Source: Hungatella hathewayi WAL-18680
Lineage (GTDB): Bacteria; Bacillota; Clostridia; Lachnospirales; Lachnospiraceae
Assembly: GCF_000235505.1 (NCBI RefSeq)
Contig: NZ_JH379029.1
Coordinates: 62,001 to 126,000, forward strand
Direction: 5' to 3'
Length of the DNA stretch: 64,000 nucleotides
Shown: positions 1 through 7,558 of the stretch, piece after piece
Position numbering within the stretch: position 1 is the stretch's first letter
How the letters are laid out: every line of letters begins with the position of its first letter
The notes under the pieces: generated by a model
Told to the model about the DNA's origin: nothing
The model's input: the letters and a program-made list of their open reading frames with translations, nothing else
Databases searched by the model: none
Translations under genes and position numbers: made by a program

Positions 1-621
1 CAGAATATCCACCATATCCTTGGTGGCGCCTGAGTAGGAGAAAAACCAGATGGTATCCCGCTCCGTCAAAAGAGAGGCCGCTATCATCTGGAGATGGGTG
101 TCCTGAACCGTGGTGAACTCTCTGGCCACCGTCGCAAACCGTACCCACGCCTCCATGGCCGTTATCAGGCTGCCTCCCTGCCCCAGACAGTAGACACGCT
201 CCGAATTTTTCAGGATTCGGGCCGCCAGCGCCACGCTCTCCGGCTTCAAAAGCTCCAGCGTCTGCTCGATAGCCGCAAAATACATGGTTTTCAATTTTTG
301 TCCGGTGGTGGGAATGTCGTCGCTCCGGGTGATGCTGCTGTACACATCCAGTTCGTCGTCCGGGCGGGCGGAGGCTCCCATGGCGCTTCCCTGTTCCTTG
401 GCCAGCGCCAGTTTAAAGTCATTGTATCCTTTATAACCAAGCATTTTACAGAACCGGAATATGGTGCTGTCCGCCACCTTGCACTGCTCTGCCAGCTCCG
501 TGATGGATACCAGCTGTAAATTTCCGCTCTGCTTCATGAAATAATCGGCAATTCTTTTTTCGGCCTTCGTCATCTTGCTGTATTTTTCTGCGATACGATT
601 CGGCACATTCATATAACTCAT
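1..621 (-). CDS. RpiR/MurR-family transcriptional regulator, 3' end cut by window edge
   Basis: This gene is open from an ATG at 621 to the window edge (207 codons seen), so its C-terminus is missing. The N-terminus is a helix-turn-helix of RpiR type (motif SITELAEQCKVADSTIFRF). It is followed by a linker and the start of a SIS sugar-phosphate-binding domain (YCLGQGGS at about residue 155, then FFSYSGATKD). RpiR proteins sense phosphosugars and repress or activate catabolic genes. It lies downstream of nanE-nanK on the same strand, so the likely effector is ManNAc-6-P or GlcNAc-6-P (inference). The start is supported by AAAGGAGA seven bases upstream. It also has its own promoter in the 130-base gap after nanK. 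Confidence 0.9.
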   Translation of the reverse strand, partial: MSYMNVPNRIAEKYSKMTKAEKRIADYFMKQSGNLQLVSITELAEQCKVADSTIFRFCKMLGYKGYNDFKLALAKEQGSAMGASARPDDELDVYSSITRSDDIPTTGQKLKTMYFAAIEQTLELLKPESVALAARILKNSERVYCLGQGGSLITAMEAWVRFATVAREFTTVQDTHLQMIAASLLTERDTIWFFSYSGATKDMVDIL

Positions 622-666
622 CCCCGTATCTCCTTTCCCCTTCTCCTCGTACGCCCCTATGCGCAA

Positions 667-676
667 TGGGCGCCCA
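667..676. promoter_or_regulatory. Palindrome at the start point of the RpiR gene promoter
   Basis: The 10-base perfect palindrome TGGGCGCCCA lies just downstream of the -10 box of the regulator promoter, about where transcription would start. It may be an autoregulatory operator, or only a small hairpin in the leader. Confidence 0.3.
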
Positions 677-683
677 CAGATAT

Positions 684-712
684 AGTATAATCTGCAGCCG
701 CCCACCATTCAA
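684..712 (-). promoter_or_regulatory. Sigma-A-type promoter of the RpiR regulator
   Basis: On the minus strand TTGAAT (707-712) and TATACT (684-689) are separated by 17 bases, upstream of the regulator start at 621. This gives the regulator its own transcript besides read-through from nanEK. Confidence 0.6.
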
Positions 713-752
713 GCATAACTGTGTTCGAATTGCCAAAAAATTAACTTTCCCC

Positions 753-1631
753 TTATTCTGTCATACGGCTGGCCAGATAGGCGGCCCCCATAATGCCAGC
801 CATATTGCCAAGCTGGGCCTGCTTGATAGTCACATTGCGAAAACTGCTCATAATCCGCGCGGCAGTCTTTCGCCTTACTTCTTCCAAAATATAGGGCTGC
901 GCCATAACACCGCCTCCCAGCACCACACAGGGAGGATTGAAAATATGGATAAGCGTCACCAGACCGTACACGATCTCATCGGTCCAGCTATCCACAATCT
1001 CCTTTACCTGTTCCTCCTCCAGCCGTGCAAAGATGGCTCTGCCATTGTCAAGCGTGCTGTCATATTCTTTCGCTCTGGCAACCAGCGCCGTGGTGGACGC
1101 GTATTTTTCATAGCAGCCACGAAACGGGTCGCCAACCACACTGTCCTCCGGATGAAGCATCATGGCTCCAAATTCCCCGGCGGAAAATGCACTGCCTGTG
1201 TATATCTTCTTGTCTATCACCACGGAGCCGCCAACTCCGGTTCCGTAGGTGATGCACAGGAAATCATCAAACTCCCGCCCTGCGCCGAACTGGCCTTCGC
1301 CGACGGCGGCAGCATTCACATCATTTTCCACCGCTACGGGGACTCCAAATTCGCCTGTCAGGATATCACGGATTCTGGTGCCGGTATAACCGGGGATATT
1401 CTCGTTGGCATAGCGGATATACCCTTCCTCGGAATTCACCTGTCCCGCCGTGCTGATGCCTATGGCCTCAAAACCGTCATAGGTGTGAAGAATCTCTTTC
1501 GCCCGCTCCATCACATAAGCGCCGCCCCGGGCCGCATTCGTGTCATGTTCCCGCACTTCCTCCACTCCTGTGCCATTCCAGATTCCGGACTTTATGGACG
1601 TACCGCCGATATCAAGCGCCACAATTTTCAT
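753..1631 (-). CDS. nanK: ROK-family sugar kinase, probable N-acetylmannosamine kinase
   Basis: This 292-aa cytoplasmic kinase starts with the ROK phosphate-binding motif DIGGTSIKSG (residues 7-16). It carries the second ATP/sugar motif GVPVAVENDVNAAAVGE and the signature YGTGVGGS. It should phosphorylate ManNAc to ManNAc-6-P, the substrate of the epimerase nine bases upstream; that neighbour is the main reason for the nanK call. The usual ROK zinc-binding cluster CxCGxxGC is degenerate: only the final GCYEKYAS part remains, so structural zinc may be absent. Glucokinase or another N-acylhexosamine kinase is the alternative. Confidence 0.82.
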   Translation of the reverse strand: MKIVALDIGGTSIKSGIWNGTGVEEVREHDTNAARGGAYVMERAKEILHTYDGFEAIGISTAGQVNSEEGYIRYANENIPGYTGTRIRDILTGEFGVPVAVENDVNAAAVGEGQFGAGREFDDFLCITYGTGVGGSVVIDKKIYTGSAFSAGEFGAMMLHPEDSVVGDPFRGCYEKYASTTALVARAKEYDSTLDNGRAIFARLEEEQVKEIVDSWTDEIVYGLVTLIHIFNPPCVVLGGGVMAQPYILEEVRRKTAARIMSSFRNVTIKQAQLGNMAGIMGAAYLASRMTE

Positions 1632-1640
1632 AGTAACCTC

Positions 1641-2324
1641 CTACTGAATCGCTGCCACAAATCTCTTGGTGATCTCCATCGGTCTTGTGATGGCTCCGCC
1701 AATCACCGCGGCCCAGACGCCGGAATCAAGAGCTGCCTTCAACTGCTCCGGCAGCCAGATGCCGCCCTCGGCAATCACCGGTTTCCCGCAATCTTTCGCA
1801 AGCTGGCCAACCAGATCAATGTTTGGCAGTTCGGCGCCTTTCGTGTACTCCGTATACCCGTGCAGGGTGGTTCCAATGAAATCAAAACCTATCTCTGCCG
1901 CGTGCATTCCCTCTTCATAGGTGGAGCAGTCAGCCATAAACAACTGGTCCGGATATTTCACCCTGATTTCCCCGAAAAATTCGTCCAGAGTTCTGCCATC
2001 CGGCCGGATTCGGTTGGTGGCATCCGTGGCGATAATGTCCACGCCACAGGCGATCAGCGCCTCTATCTCTTTCGTGGTAGGTGTGATAAACACACTGCAG
2101 TCCCCGTACACTTCCTTGATAATGCCAATAATCGGCAAGTCTACCGTCTTCTTAATCTCCTCAATATCCACAACGGTATTGGCGCGGATTCCGACAGCTC
2201 CGCCCAGCATGGCCGCATATGCCATACGTGACATGATATAGGAACTGTACAGCGGCTCCTCTTTCAATGCCTGACAGGAAACAATTAATCCTCCTTTAAT
2301 ACGCTCCATTACTGAATTTTCCAT
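1641..2324 (-). CDS. nanE: N-acetylmannosamine-6-phosphate 2-epimerase
   Basis: NanE converts ManNAc-6-P to GlcNAc-6-P in sialic acid catabolism. The 227-aa protein is a full-length TIM barrel. It shows the family motifs KGGLIVSCQA near the N-terminus, GAVGIRAN (about 43-50), PIIGIIK followed by ITPT, the ATDAT block, and the phosphate-binding C-terminal VIAEGGIW and VIGGAITRP. It is the first gene of the nanE-nanK-rpiR group, with an AGGAGG ribosome binding site 8-9 bases before the ATG and a good promoter 60 bases upstream. The lyase nanA and a transporter are not in view and may lie left of the window. Confidence 0.95.
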   Translation of the reverse strand: MENSVMERIKGGLIVSCQALKEEPLYSSYIMSRMAYAAMLGGAVGIRANTVVDIEEIKKTVDLPIIGIIKEVYGDCSVFITPTTKEIEALIACGVDIIATDATNRIRPDGRTLDEFFGEIRVKYPDQLFMADCSTYEEGMHAAEIGFDFIGTTLHGYTEYTKGAELPNIDLVGQLAKDCGKPVIAEGGIWLPEQLKAALDSGVWAAVIGGAITRPMEITKRFVAAIQ

Positions 2325-2384
2325 GGTTTACAACCTCCTGAAATATGATTTTTTATAGCTGGTTACCGAATCTAAACTATCTTA

Positions 2385-2413
2385 ACTATATCATGTTCGG
2401 AAAATATTTTCAA
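2385..2413 (-). promoter_or_regulatory. Promoter of nanE operon with overlapping palindrome
   Basis: The minus strand has TTGAAA (2408-2413), a 17-base spacer and TATAGT (2385-2390). The 12-base perfect palindrome GAAAATATTTTC (2400-2411) overlaps the -35 box and is a reasonable operator candidate for the RpiR regulator. Confidence 0.65.
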
Positions 2414-2448
2414 TCTTTAAAATATAATAAAAAATTTATTTTGTTTTG

Positions 2449-2477
2449 TTGATTTATACTATCTATCATGTTATGAT
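2449..2477 (+). promoter_or_regulatory. Candidate promoter of the SGNH hydrolase
   Basis: TTGATT (2449-2454) and TATGAT (2472-2477) are 17 bases apart, diverging from the nanE promoter. The -35 box is imperfect, so this is a moderate call. Confidence 0.4.
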
Positions 2478-2544
2478 TCAAACAGATGTTTTTTATACCA
2501 CTGCATTTTTATTTCATAAAATTATTTTGGGGGGATTTGAAATT

Positions 2545-3243
2545 ATGGCAGATAAGATTTCAGGTGGGGCAGAGCTTGGTCATCCGGTTTTAAATGGAAG
2601 GGCGGCGAAACATATCGTGTGCTTTGGCGACTCCAACACCCACGGTTACTGCGCCGAAACCGGCGGCCGTTTTGATGAGACGGAGCGGTGGACCAGACTG
2701 CTTCAGGATAAGCTGGGGGACAGCTTTCTGATTACCGAGGAGGGGCTGGGTGGAAGGACCACCAGCTTTGACGACCCGATTCATGAGAGCATGTCCGGAC
2801 TTGAGTACATCCATCCCTGTCTGATGAGCCACAAGCCTGTGGATTTGCTTATCATCATGCTGGGGACCAACGATACGAAGGAGCGGTTTGGCTCTTCCGC
2901 CGCCTGCATTGCCTTGGGGCTGAAACGGCTGATTAACAAGGCCAAGGCCGCCAACGAGGCATGGAAGGATGGGAAACCCAATATTCTGGTTATCGCTCCC
3001 AAGAATATTGACAAACGGTATGAGGAAACCGTGGTGGTTCAAACCATGGGATACGGATGTGCGGAAAAATCCGCCCTGGTACCGGAGGAATTTCGAAAAA
3101 TGGCGGAGCAGATGGGCTGCGCCTTCCTGGATGCCAACACGGTGGTGACGGAGCAGAACCACGTTGACTTTATGCACCTGACAAAAGAAGGCCACCGGGA
3201 GCTGGCCGAAGCGCTGGCCGTACTCATCCCCGGTTTGTCGTAA
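2545..3243 (+). CDS. Cytoplasmic SGNH/GDSL hydrolase (arylesterase-like)
   Basis: This 232-aa SGNH-fold esterase has block I FGDSNTHGY with the nucleophile Ser30, block III in MLGTNDTKE, and the Asp/His block HVDFMHLTKEGH near the C-terminus. I chose the ATG at 2545, preceded by a GGGGGGA ribosome binding site, rather than an upstream in-frame start with no site. There is no signal peptide, so it acts in the cytoplasm. It is divergent from nanE and could remove O-acetyl groups from imported sialic acid or another acylated sugar. That role is inferred from position only; the family also contains arylesterases and acyltransferases. Confidence 0.82.
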   Translation: MADKISGGAELGHPVLNGRAAKHIVCFGDSNTHGYCAETGGRFDETERWTRLLQDKLGDSFLITEEGLGGRTTSFDDPIHESMSGLEYIHPCLMSHKPVDLLIIMLGTNDTKERFGSSAACIALGLKRLINKAKAANEAWKDGKPNILVIAPKNIDKRYEETVVVQTMGYGCAEKSALVPEEFRKMAEQMGCAFLDANTVVTEQNHVDFMHLTKEGHRELAEALAVLIPGLS

Positions 3244-3303
3244 TTTGTCCTAAAGAATTAAAGAATATTTCACATAATTTTCAAGCCTGTCTTGTATGAT
3301 ATA

Positions 3304-3312
3304 TGGTATAAT
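3304..3312 (+). promoter_or_regulatory. Extended -10 promoter of the subtilase gene
   Basis: TGG-TATAAT (3304-3312) matches an extended -10 element. No convincing -35 box is visible at 17 bases. It lies 44 bases before the protease ATG. Confidence 0.45.
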
Positions 3313-3356
3313 GATTTGGAAGATCATACCTTTTTATATAGAGCAGAGGAGAAATT

Positions 3357-4631
3357 ATGCGCAGACGATTACGCACTTTATCGATAGCGCTGGCGCTCTC
3401 GGCCGCAGTGATGCCGTTGAGCCAGGCTGTCGTTTCGAACGATACTACCAGGTCCGCTTCGGAGCCATTGCGGACCTTTGCCATGGGCCCTGGAATCGAC
3501 AACCTGTCGCTCGGAGATGCCTACGCCATCTACCAGTGGGGCCTGAAAAATGACGGAGAGTTCCGTCTGACACAGCTGCAGGAAGCATTTCAGTCCATCG
3601 GTGACAATATAGGCAGTACTCCCGACAAGGCCCAATCCGGGCAGGTGGGAATCCCGCGGGTGATTGGCCCTGGGGCATTTGAATCGGTTGTGACTTCCGC
3701 GGTTCCAGGTGTCGATATCAACATTTTACCCGCCTGGGACCTCTACAACGCGGCGGCCAACAAGCGTCAGGTGATTGTCGCCGTCATCGATACCGGCGTT
3801 GACTACACCCACCCGGAGTTGTCCAACGCCCTCTGGGTGAATCCGGGAGAAATCCCCGGCGACGGCATTGACAACGACGGCAACGGTTATATCGACGACA
3901 TCTATGGCTGGGATTTCTATTACAACAATAACCGGACCTACGTAGGCTACGAGGACAGCCACGGCACCCACGCCGCAGGAACCATCGCCGCCAACCGCGG
4001 AGAATCCGGTATTGTGGGAATTACGGACAACAACTACGTGAAGATTATGTCCTTAAAGGCGCTGGGCGGATATTACGGCTCCGGCTCCGTGGAGGCGGTG
4101 GTGGAAGCCATCCACTATGCGGAGACCATGGGCGCTTCCATCTGCAACCTGAGCTTTGGTACCGATATCTATGATGCCCGGCTGGAGGCGGCTATCGCCA
4201 ACTCCGGAATGTTGTTTATTATCGCGGCAGGCAACGGGGATTCCTCCGGCACTGGGTACAGCACCGACGAGTCACCGATTTATCCGGCCTCGTTTACCTC
4301 CGGCAATATTATCTCCGTGGCGAATCTGCTGTTCGACGGCAACTTGAGCAGCAGCTCCAACTTTGGCCCCGTCAGCGTCGATATAGCGGCGCCGGGAAGC
4401 TACATCCTGAGTACGGTTCCCGGCAACCAGTATGGATTTATGACCGGAACCTCCATGGCGGCTCCCATGGTGACGGGAGTGGCGGCCATGCTCTACTCCT
4501 ACCGCCCGGACATCTCTCTCACGGATGTGAAACAGATCATCTTAAACTCTGCCCGGAAGGTGGATGGTTTAAACGGCAAGGTAGCAACCGGTGGAATGCT
4601 GGATGCCTATGCGGCGCTGAGCTATCAGTAA
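3357..4631 (+). CDS. Secreted subtilisin-like serine protease (S8)
   Basis: This 424-aa exported protease has an arginine-rich N-terminus and a hydrophobic stretch (residues 7-25) forming a signal peptide. A region to about residue 120 follows that may be a short propeptide. The catalytic domain has Asp145 (AVIDTGVDYTHPEL), His202 (SHGTHAAGT), oxyanion Asn293 (AAGNG) and Ser366 (GTSMAAP). The insert GIDNDGNGYIDDIYGW after the Asp block is typical of calcium-binding subtilases. The ATG has an AGAGGAG site five bases upstream. It is a single-gene unit ending in a strong terminator. No cell-wall anchor is seen, so the enzyme is probably released. Confidence 0.93.
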   Translation: MRRRLRTLSIALALSAAVMPLSQAVVSNDTTRSASEPLRTFAMGPGIDNLSLGDAYAIYQWGLKNDGEFRLTQLQEAFQSIGDNIGSTPDKAQSGQVGIPRVIGPGAFESVVTSAVPGVDINILPAWDLYNAAANKRQVIVAVIDTGVDYTHPELSNALWVNPGEIPGDGIDNDGNGYIDDIYGWDFYYNNNRTYVGYEDSHGTHAAGTIAANRGESGIVGITDNNYVKIMSLKALGGYYGSGSVEAVVEAIHYAETMGASICNLSFGTDIYDARLEAAIANSGMLFIIAAGNGDSSGTGYSTDESPIYPASFTSGNIISVANLLFDGNLSSSSNFGPVSVDIAAPGSYILSTVPGNQYGFMTGTSMAAPMVTGVAAMLYSYRPDISLTDVKQIILNSARKVDGLNGKVATGGMLDAYAALSYQ

Positions 4632-4660
4632 ATAAATATTACCCTAACTGCAAACATTAA

Positions 4661-4699
4661 AAAGCCCCGGCTAATCATATCAATGTGAGCCGGGGCTTT
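4661..4699. terminator. Bidirectional intrinsic terminator between protease and HAD gene
   Basis: A 12-bp perfect stem, AAAGCCCCGGCT (4661-4672) with AGCCGGGGCTTT (4688-4699), sits between two convergent genes and has A/T tracts on both sides. Confidence 0.9.
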
Positions 4700-4714
4700 C
4701 TTATCGTTCTGTTT

Positions 4715-5401
4715 TTATCGTTCCAGTATCTCCAGTAAATCCTGCAAATCATGAATCACATAGGTCGGTTCTTCGTCCAGCAGATTCTCACTTCCCTCTT
4801 TGCAGAACCAGCAGGTATCCATCCCGGCCATCTGTCCGCCCAGAATATCGGATGTCAGAGAATCACCGATTACCAGGGAGTGGCCAGCGTCAAAGTTTTC
4901 GATATGTTCTTTCACGTAATCAAAAAATTCTTTCGTCGGTTTCCCCGCCCCAATACTCTGCGAGATAAATATCCCGTCAAAATATTCCATCATACCGGCG
5001 CCTTCCAGCCTGTAATGCTGGGTTTCCTCCACGCCGTTGGTGATGACATAGAGGCGGAACCTCTCTTTCAGCTGCTTTAAAATCTGGTGGACACCGGGCA
5101 TTTCCTGAATGCCATGGTTTAAATAGCTTCTGTAACAGTTCTCCCACTCCATACCATCCACCTGCTTCCCATATTTGGACATCAGCCTGGAAAACCGGGT
5201 GTTCAGCACCTCCGACGTGGTGGCCTCACCACGCTCTATGGCCCGCCACATCTGCTCATTCATGGTCTTGTATGTGGAAAACAACTCCTCGGAAAAGGGC
5301 TCCCCCTTCTCCTTCAGCATACTCCGGAATGATTCCGCCTCATTGGCGTCAAAGTCCAGCAGTGTATTGTCCACGTCAAACAATAAGGTATCATAATGCA
5401 T
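4715..5401 (-). CDS. HAD-family hydrolase, YjjG-like nucleotidase
   Basis: This 228-aa HAD phosphatase has motif I FDVDNTLLDF (nucleophile Asp9, acid/base Asp11), motif II VITNGV and motif IV VIGDSLTSDILGGQMAGMDT. The spacing fits the YjjG subfamily, pyrimidine nucleoside 5'-monophosphatases that can also remove aberrant nucleotides. I chose the ATG at 5401 because an AGGAAAGG site precedes it; the longer frame starts inside the methyltransferase without a site. It starts five bases after the methyltransferase stop, so the two form an operon. The exact substrate is not readable from sequence. Confidence 0.85.
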   Translation of the reverse strand: MHYDTLLFDVDNTLLDFDANEAESFRSMLKEKGEPFSEELFSTYKTMNEQMWRAIERGEATTSEVLNTRFSRLMSKYGKQVDGMEWENCYRSYLNHGIQEMPGVHQILKQLKERFRLYVITNGVEETQHYRLEGAGMMEYFDGIFISQSIGAGKPTKEFFDYVKEHIENFDAGHSLVIGDSLTSDILGGQMAGMDTCWFCKEGSENLLDEEPTYVIHDLQDLLEILER

Positions 5402-5405
5402 TCTG

Positions 5406-6143
5406 TCATTTTCCTTTCCTGGCTGATACAATCAGCATCATCGGCCGGCGAAGCTCATCGGCCATCCCCGGAATCTCTTTTATCATCCACTCCGCAGGCT
5501 GCGGCTCCTCAATCCCGGTGATGATAAATCCCAGCTTCAGGAGTGTGTTCAGATAGGTAGTCAGGGTTTTATGGTATTTCACCACCGATTCCCCCAGAAA
5601 GACAGCGTCCCGTTTTCCCTCGATAAAATAATTGTCTACCGGGAAATGGGCAATCTTCCCGTCCTCATCATAGATCCAGTCCTGTGTTCCGTAGGCCGTA
5701 AAGACCGGGTGCTCCGCGGAGAACACAAAATCACCGCCCGGCGCCAGATACCGGTATACCTTCTCGGCAATATCGGAAAAAGATTCCAGGTAATGGAACG
5801 CCAGGGAACTGATGACACAGTCAAAGGACTCCTCCTCAAACTCGATATCCTCCATGGCACATCGCTGGTACTCCACCTGGGAATACTGGTTTTTCTTTCT
5901 GGCTTCCTCCAGCATTTTCTCGGAGATGTCCACCCCCACAGCAGACGCCGCCCCATTCTCCATGGCATACTGGCAATGCCAGCCAAACCCACACCCCAAA
6001 TCCAGAACACGTTTCCCCTGAAAATCCGGAAGCATCCGTTTTAGGGTCTCCCACTCTCCGGCGCCCGAAAGCCCCTTCACCGAGCGGTCCATATGACTGT
6101 ATTTTTCAAAAAATATTTCGTCATCATATTTATTCTGTTTCAT
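5406..6143 (-). CDS. Class I SAM-dependent methyltransferase
   Basis: This 245-aa protein has a Rossmann methyltransferase core: motif I VLDLGCGFGWHC (SAM glycine loop, about residues 45-56), acidic motif II VGVDIS, and motif IV in ESFDCVISSLAFHYL. It belongs to the UbiE/BioC-like Methyltransf_11/25 group, but the acceptor is unknown. The ATG at 6143 is supported by AGGAG seven bases upstream; an earlier in-frame ATG lies inside the tuf terminator. It is co-transcribed with the HAD phosphatase. Confidence 0.85.
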   Translation of the reverse strand: MKQNKYDDEIFFEKYSHMDRSVKGLSGAGEWETLKRMLPDFQGKRVLDLGCGFGWHCQYAMENGAASAVGVDISEKMLEEARKKNQYSQVEYQRCAMEDIEFEEESFDCVISSLAFHYLESFSDIAEKVYRYLAPGGDFVFSAEHPVFTAYGTQDWIYDEDGKIAHFPVDNYFIEGKRDAVFLGESVVKYHKTLTTYLNTLLKLGFIITGIEEPQPAEWMIKEIPGMADELRRPMMLIVSARKGK

Positions 6144-6156
6144 AGTTTTTCTCCTA

Positions 6157-6191
6157 AAAAAATGCAACCCTCCGGATTACCAGAGGATTGC
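6157..6191 (-). terminator. Intrinsic terminator of tuf
   Basis: On the minus strand a 12-bp stem (6180-6191 with 6164-6175, two G-U pairs) and a four-base loop are followed by seven U, right after the tuf stop. The tail overlaps the leader of the methyltransferase gene. Confidence 0.85.
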
Positions 6192-6208
6192 ATATAAAAG
6201 TCTATTGA

Positions 6209-7402
6209 TTACTCAATGATGGTAACAACACGGCCTGAACCAACGGTACGTCCACCCTCACGGATAGCGAAACGAAGTCCCTGCTCCATAGCTACTGGAT
6301 GAATCAGCTCTACGGTCATCTCTACGTTGTCGCCAGGCATACACATCTCTGTGCCAGCCGGTAACTCACAAACACCAGTAACGTCAGTTGTTCTGAAGTA
6401 GAACTGAGGTCTGTAGTTGTTGAAGAAAGGTGTATGACGTCCACCCTCGTCTTTTGTCAGAACGTAAACCTGAGCTGTAAATTTCTTGTGACATTTTACA
6501 GAACCTGGTTTAACAAGACACTGTCCTCTCTCGATTTCAGTTCTCTGAACACCACGAAGAAGTGCACCGATGTTATCACCAGCCTGAGCCTCGTCTAACA
6601 GCTTACGGAACATCTCGATACCGGTTACAACAACCTTACGAACGTCCTCGTGAATACCAACGATCTCAACCTCGTCAGATACGTGCAGTGTACCACGCTC
6701 TACTCTACCGGTAGCAACAGTACCACGGCCTGTGATGGAGAAAACGTCCTCAACTGGCATCAGGAAAGGCTTATCTGTCTCACGAACTGGGTCTGGTACC
6801 CACTCGTCAACGGCCTTCATCAGTTCCAGAATCTTGTCGCCCCACTCGCTGGTCGGATCCTCAAGAGCCTTTAATGCGGAACCCTGGATGATAGGTGTAT
6901 CATCGCCTGGGAACTCATACTCGTTTAACAGCTCACGAATCTCCATGTCTACTAATTCAAGCAGCTCTGGGTCGTCAACCATATCACATTTGTTCATGAA
7001 TACTACGATGTAAGGTACGCCTACCTGACGGGAAAGCAGGATGTGCTCTCTTGTCTGAGCCATAACACCATCGGTAGCAGCAACAACCAGGATAGCGCCG
7101 TCCATCTGAGCAGCACCGGTAATCATGTTCTTAACGTAGTCAGCATGTCCTGGGCAGTCAACGTGTGCATAGTGTCTCTTCTCTGTCTCGTACTCAACGT
7201 GAGCAGTAGAGATGGTGATACCACGCTCTCTTTCCTCTGGAGCTTTATCAATGTTCTCGAATGCAACTGCTTCACCGGTACCTAATCTCTCATGAAGTGT
7301 CTTTGTGATAGCTGCGGTTAAAGTTGTTTTACCATGGTCAACGTGACCAATGGTACCGATGTTACAATGGGTTTTGTTTCTTTCAAACTTTGCTTTTGCC
7401 AT
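6209..7402 (-). CDS. tuf: Elongation factor Tu
   Basis: EF-Tu carries aminoacyl-tRNA to the ribosome as a GTP complex. The 397-aa protein is full length. It has G1 [10 protein letters not shown]3 DCPGHADY, G4 NKCD and the C-terminal barrel ending in [15 protein letters not shown]. It is the last gene of rpsL-rpsG-fusA-tuf, but it also has its own promoter in the 156-base gap after fusA. The ATG follows an AGGAGG site. This is the only tuf copy in the window. Confidence 0.99.
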   Translation of the reverse strand: MAKAKFERNKTHCNIGTIGHVDHGKTTLTAAITKTLHERLGTGEAVAFENIDKAPEERERGITISTAHVEYETEKRHYAHVDCPGHADYVKNMITGAAQMDGAILVVAATDGVMAQTREHILLSRQVGVPYIVVFMNKCDMVDDPELLELVDMEIRELLNEYEFPGDDTPIIQGSALKALEDPTSEWGDKILELMKAVDEWVPDPVRETDKPFLMPVEDVFSITGRGTVATGRVERGTLHVSDEVEIVGIHEDVRKVVVTGIEMFRKLLDEAQAGDNIGALLRGVQRTEIERGQCLVKPGSVKCHKKFTAQVYVLTKDEGGRHTPFFNNYRPQFYFRTTDVTGVCELPAGTEMCMPGDNVEMTVELIHPVAMEQGLRFAIREGGRTVGSGRVVTIIE

Positions 7403-7467
7403 TTTATAACGTCCTCCTTAATTGGGCCTCCCTTTGGGGGCTAGAATTTTATGTTAGGCTGTCTTAT

Positions 7468-7496
7468 ATTATATGCTATTTATGCATGATTTTCAA
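7468..7496 (-). promoter_or_regulatory. tuf promoter
   Basis: Minus strand TTGAAA (7491-7496), 17-base spacer, consensus TATAAT (7468-7473). The 60-base leader contains a short CCC/GGG hairpin and then AGGAGG. Confidence 0.8.
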
Positions 7497-7510
7497 GCCT
7501 ATTCTTTACT

Positions 7511-7544
7511 ATCGCCGGACAGGCGGTATTGCCCGCCGGCGATA
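7511..7544. promoter_or_regulatory. GC-rich inverted repeat between fusA and tuf
   Basis: A long hairpin with outer arms ATCGCCGG and CCGGCGAT and an inner GGC/GCC-rich part lies right after the fusA stop and before the tuf promoter. It has no U tract, so it is not a standard terminator. It could slow read-through or be a processing site in the fusA-tuf mRNA. Confidence 0.6.
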
Positions 7545-7558
7545 AAATAACACCTAAA

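Noticed and set aside
666-2231. 521-residue plus-strand open frame
   Set aside because: It is antisense to nanK and nanE, which have clear family motifs and ribosome binding sites; the antisense product has no recognisable domain.
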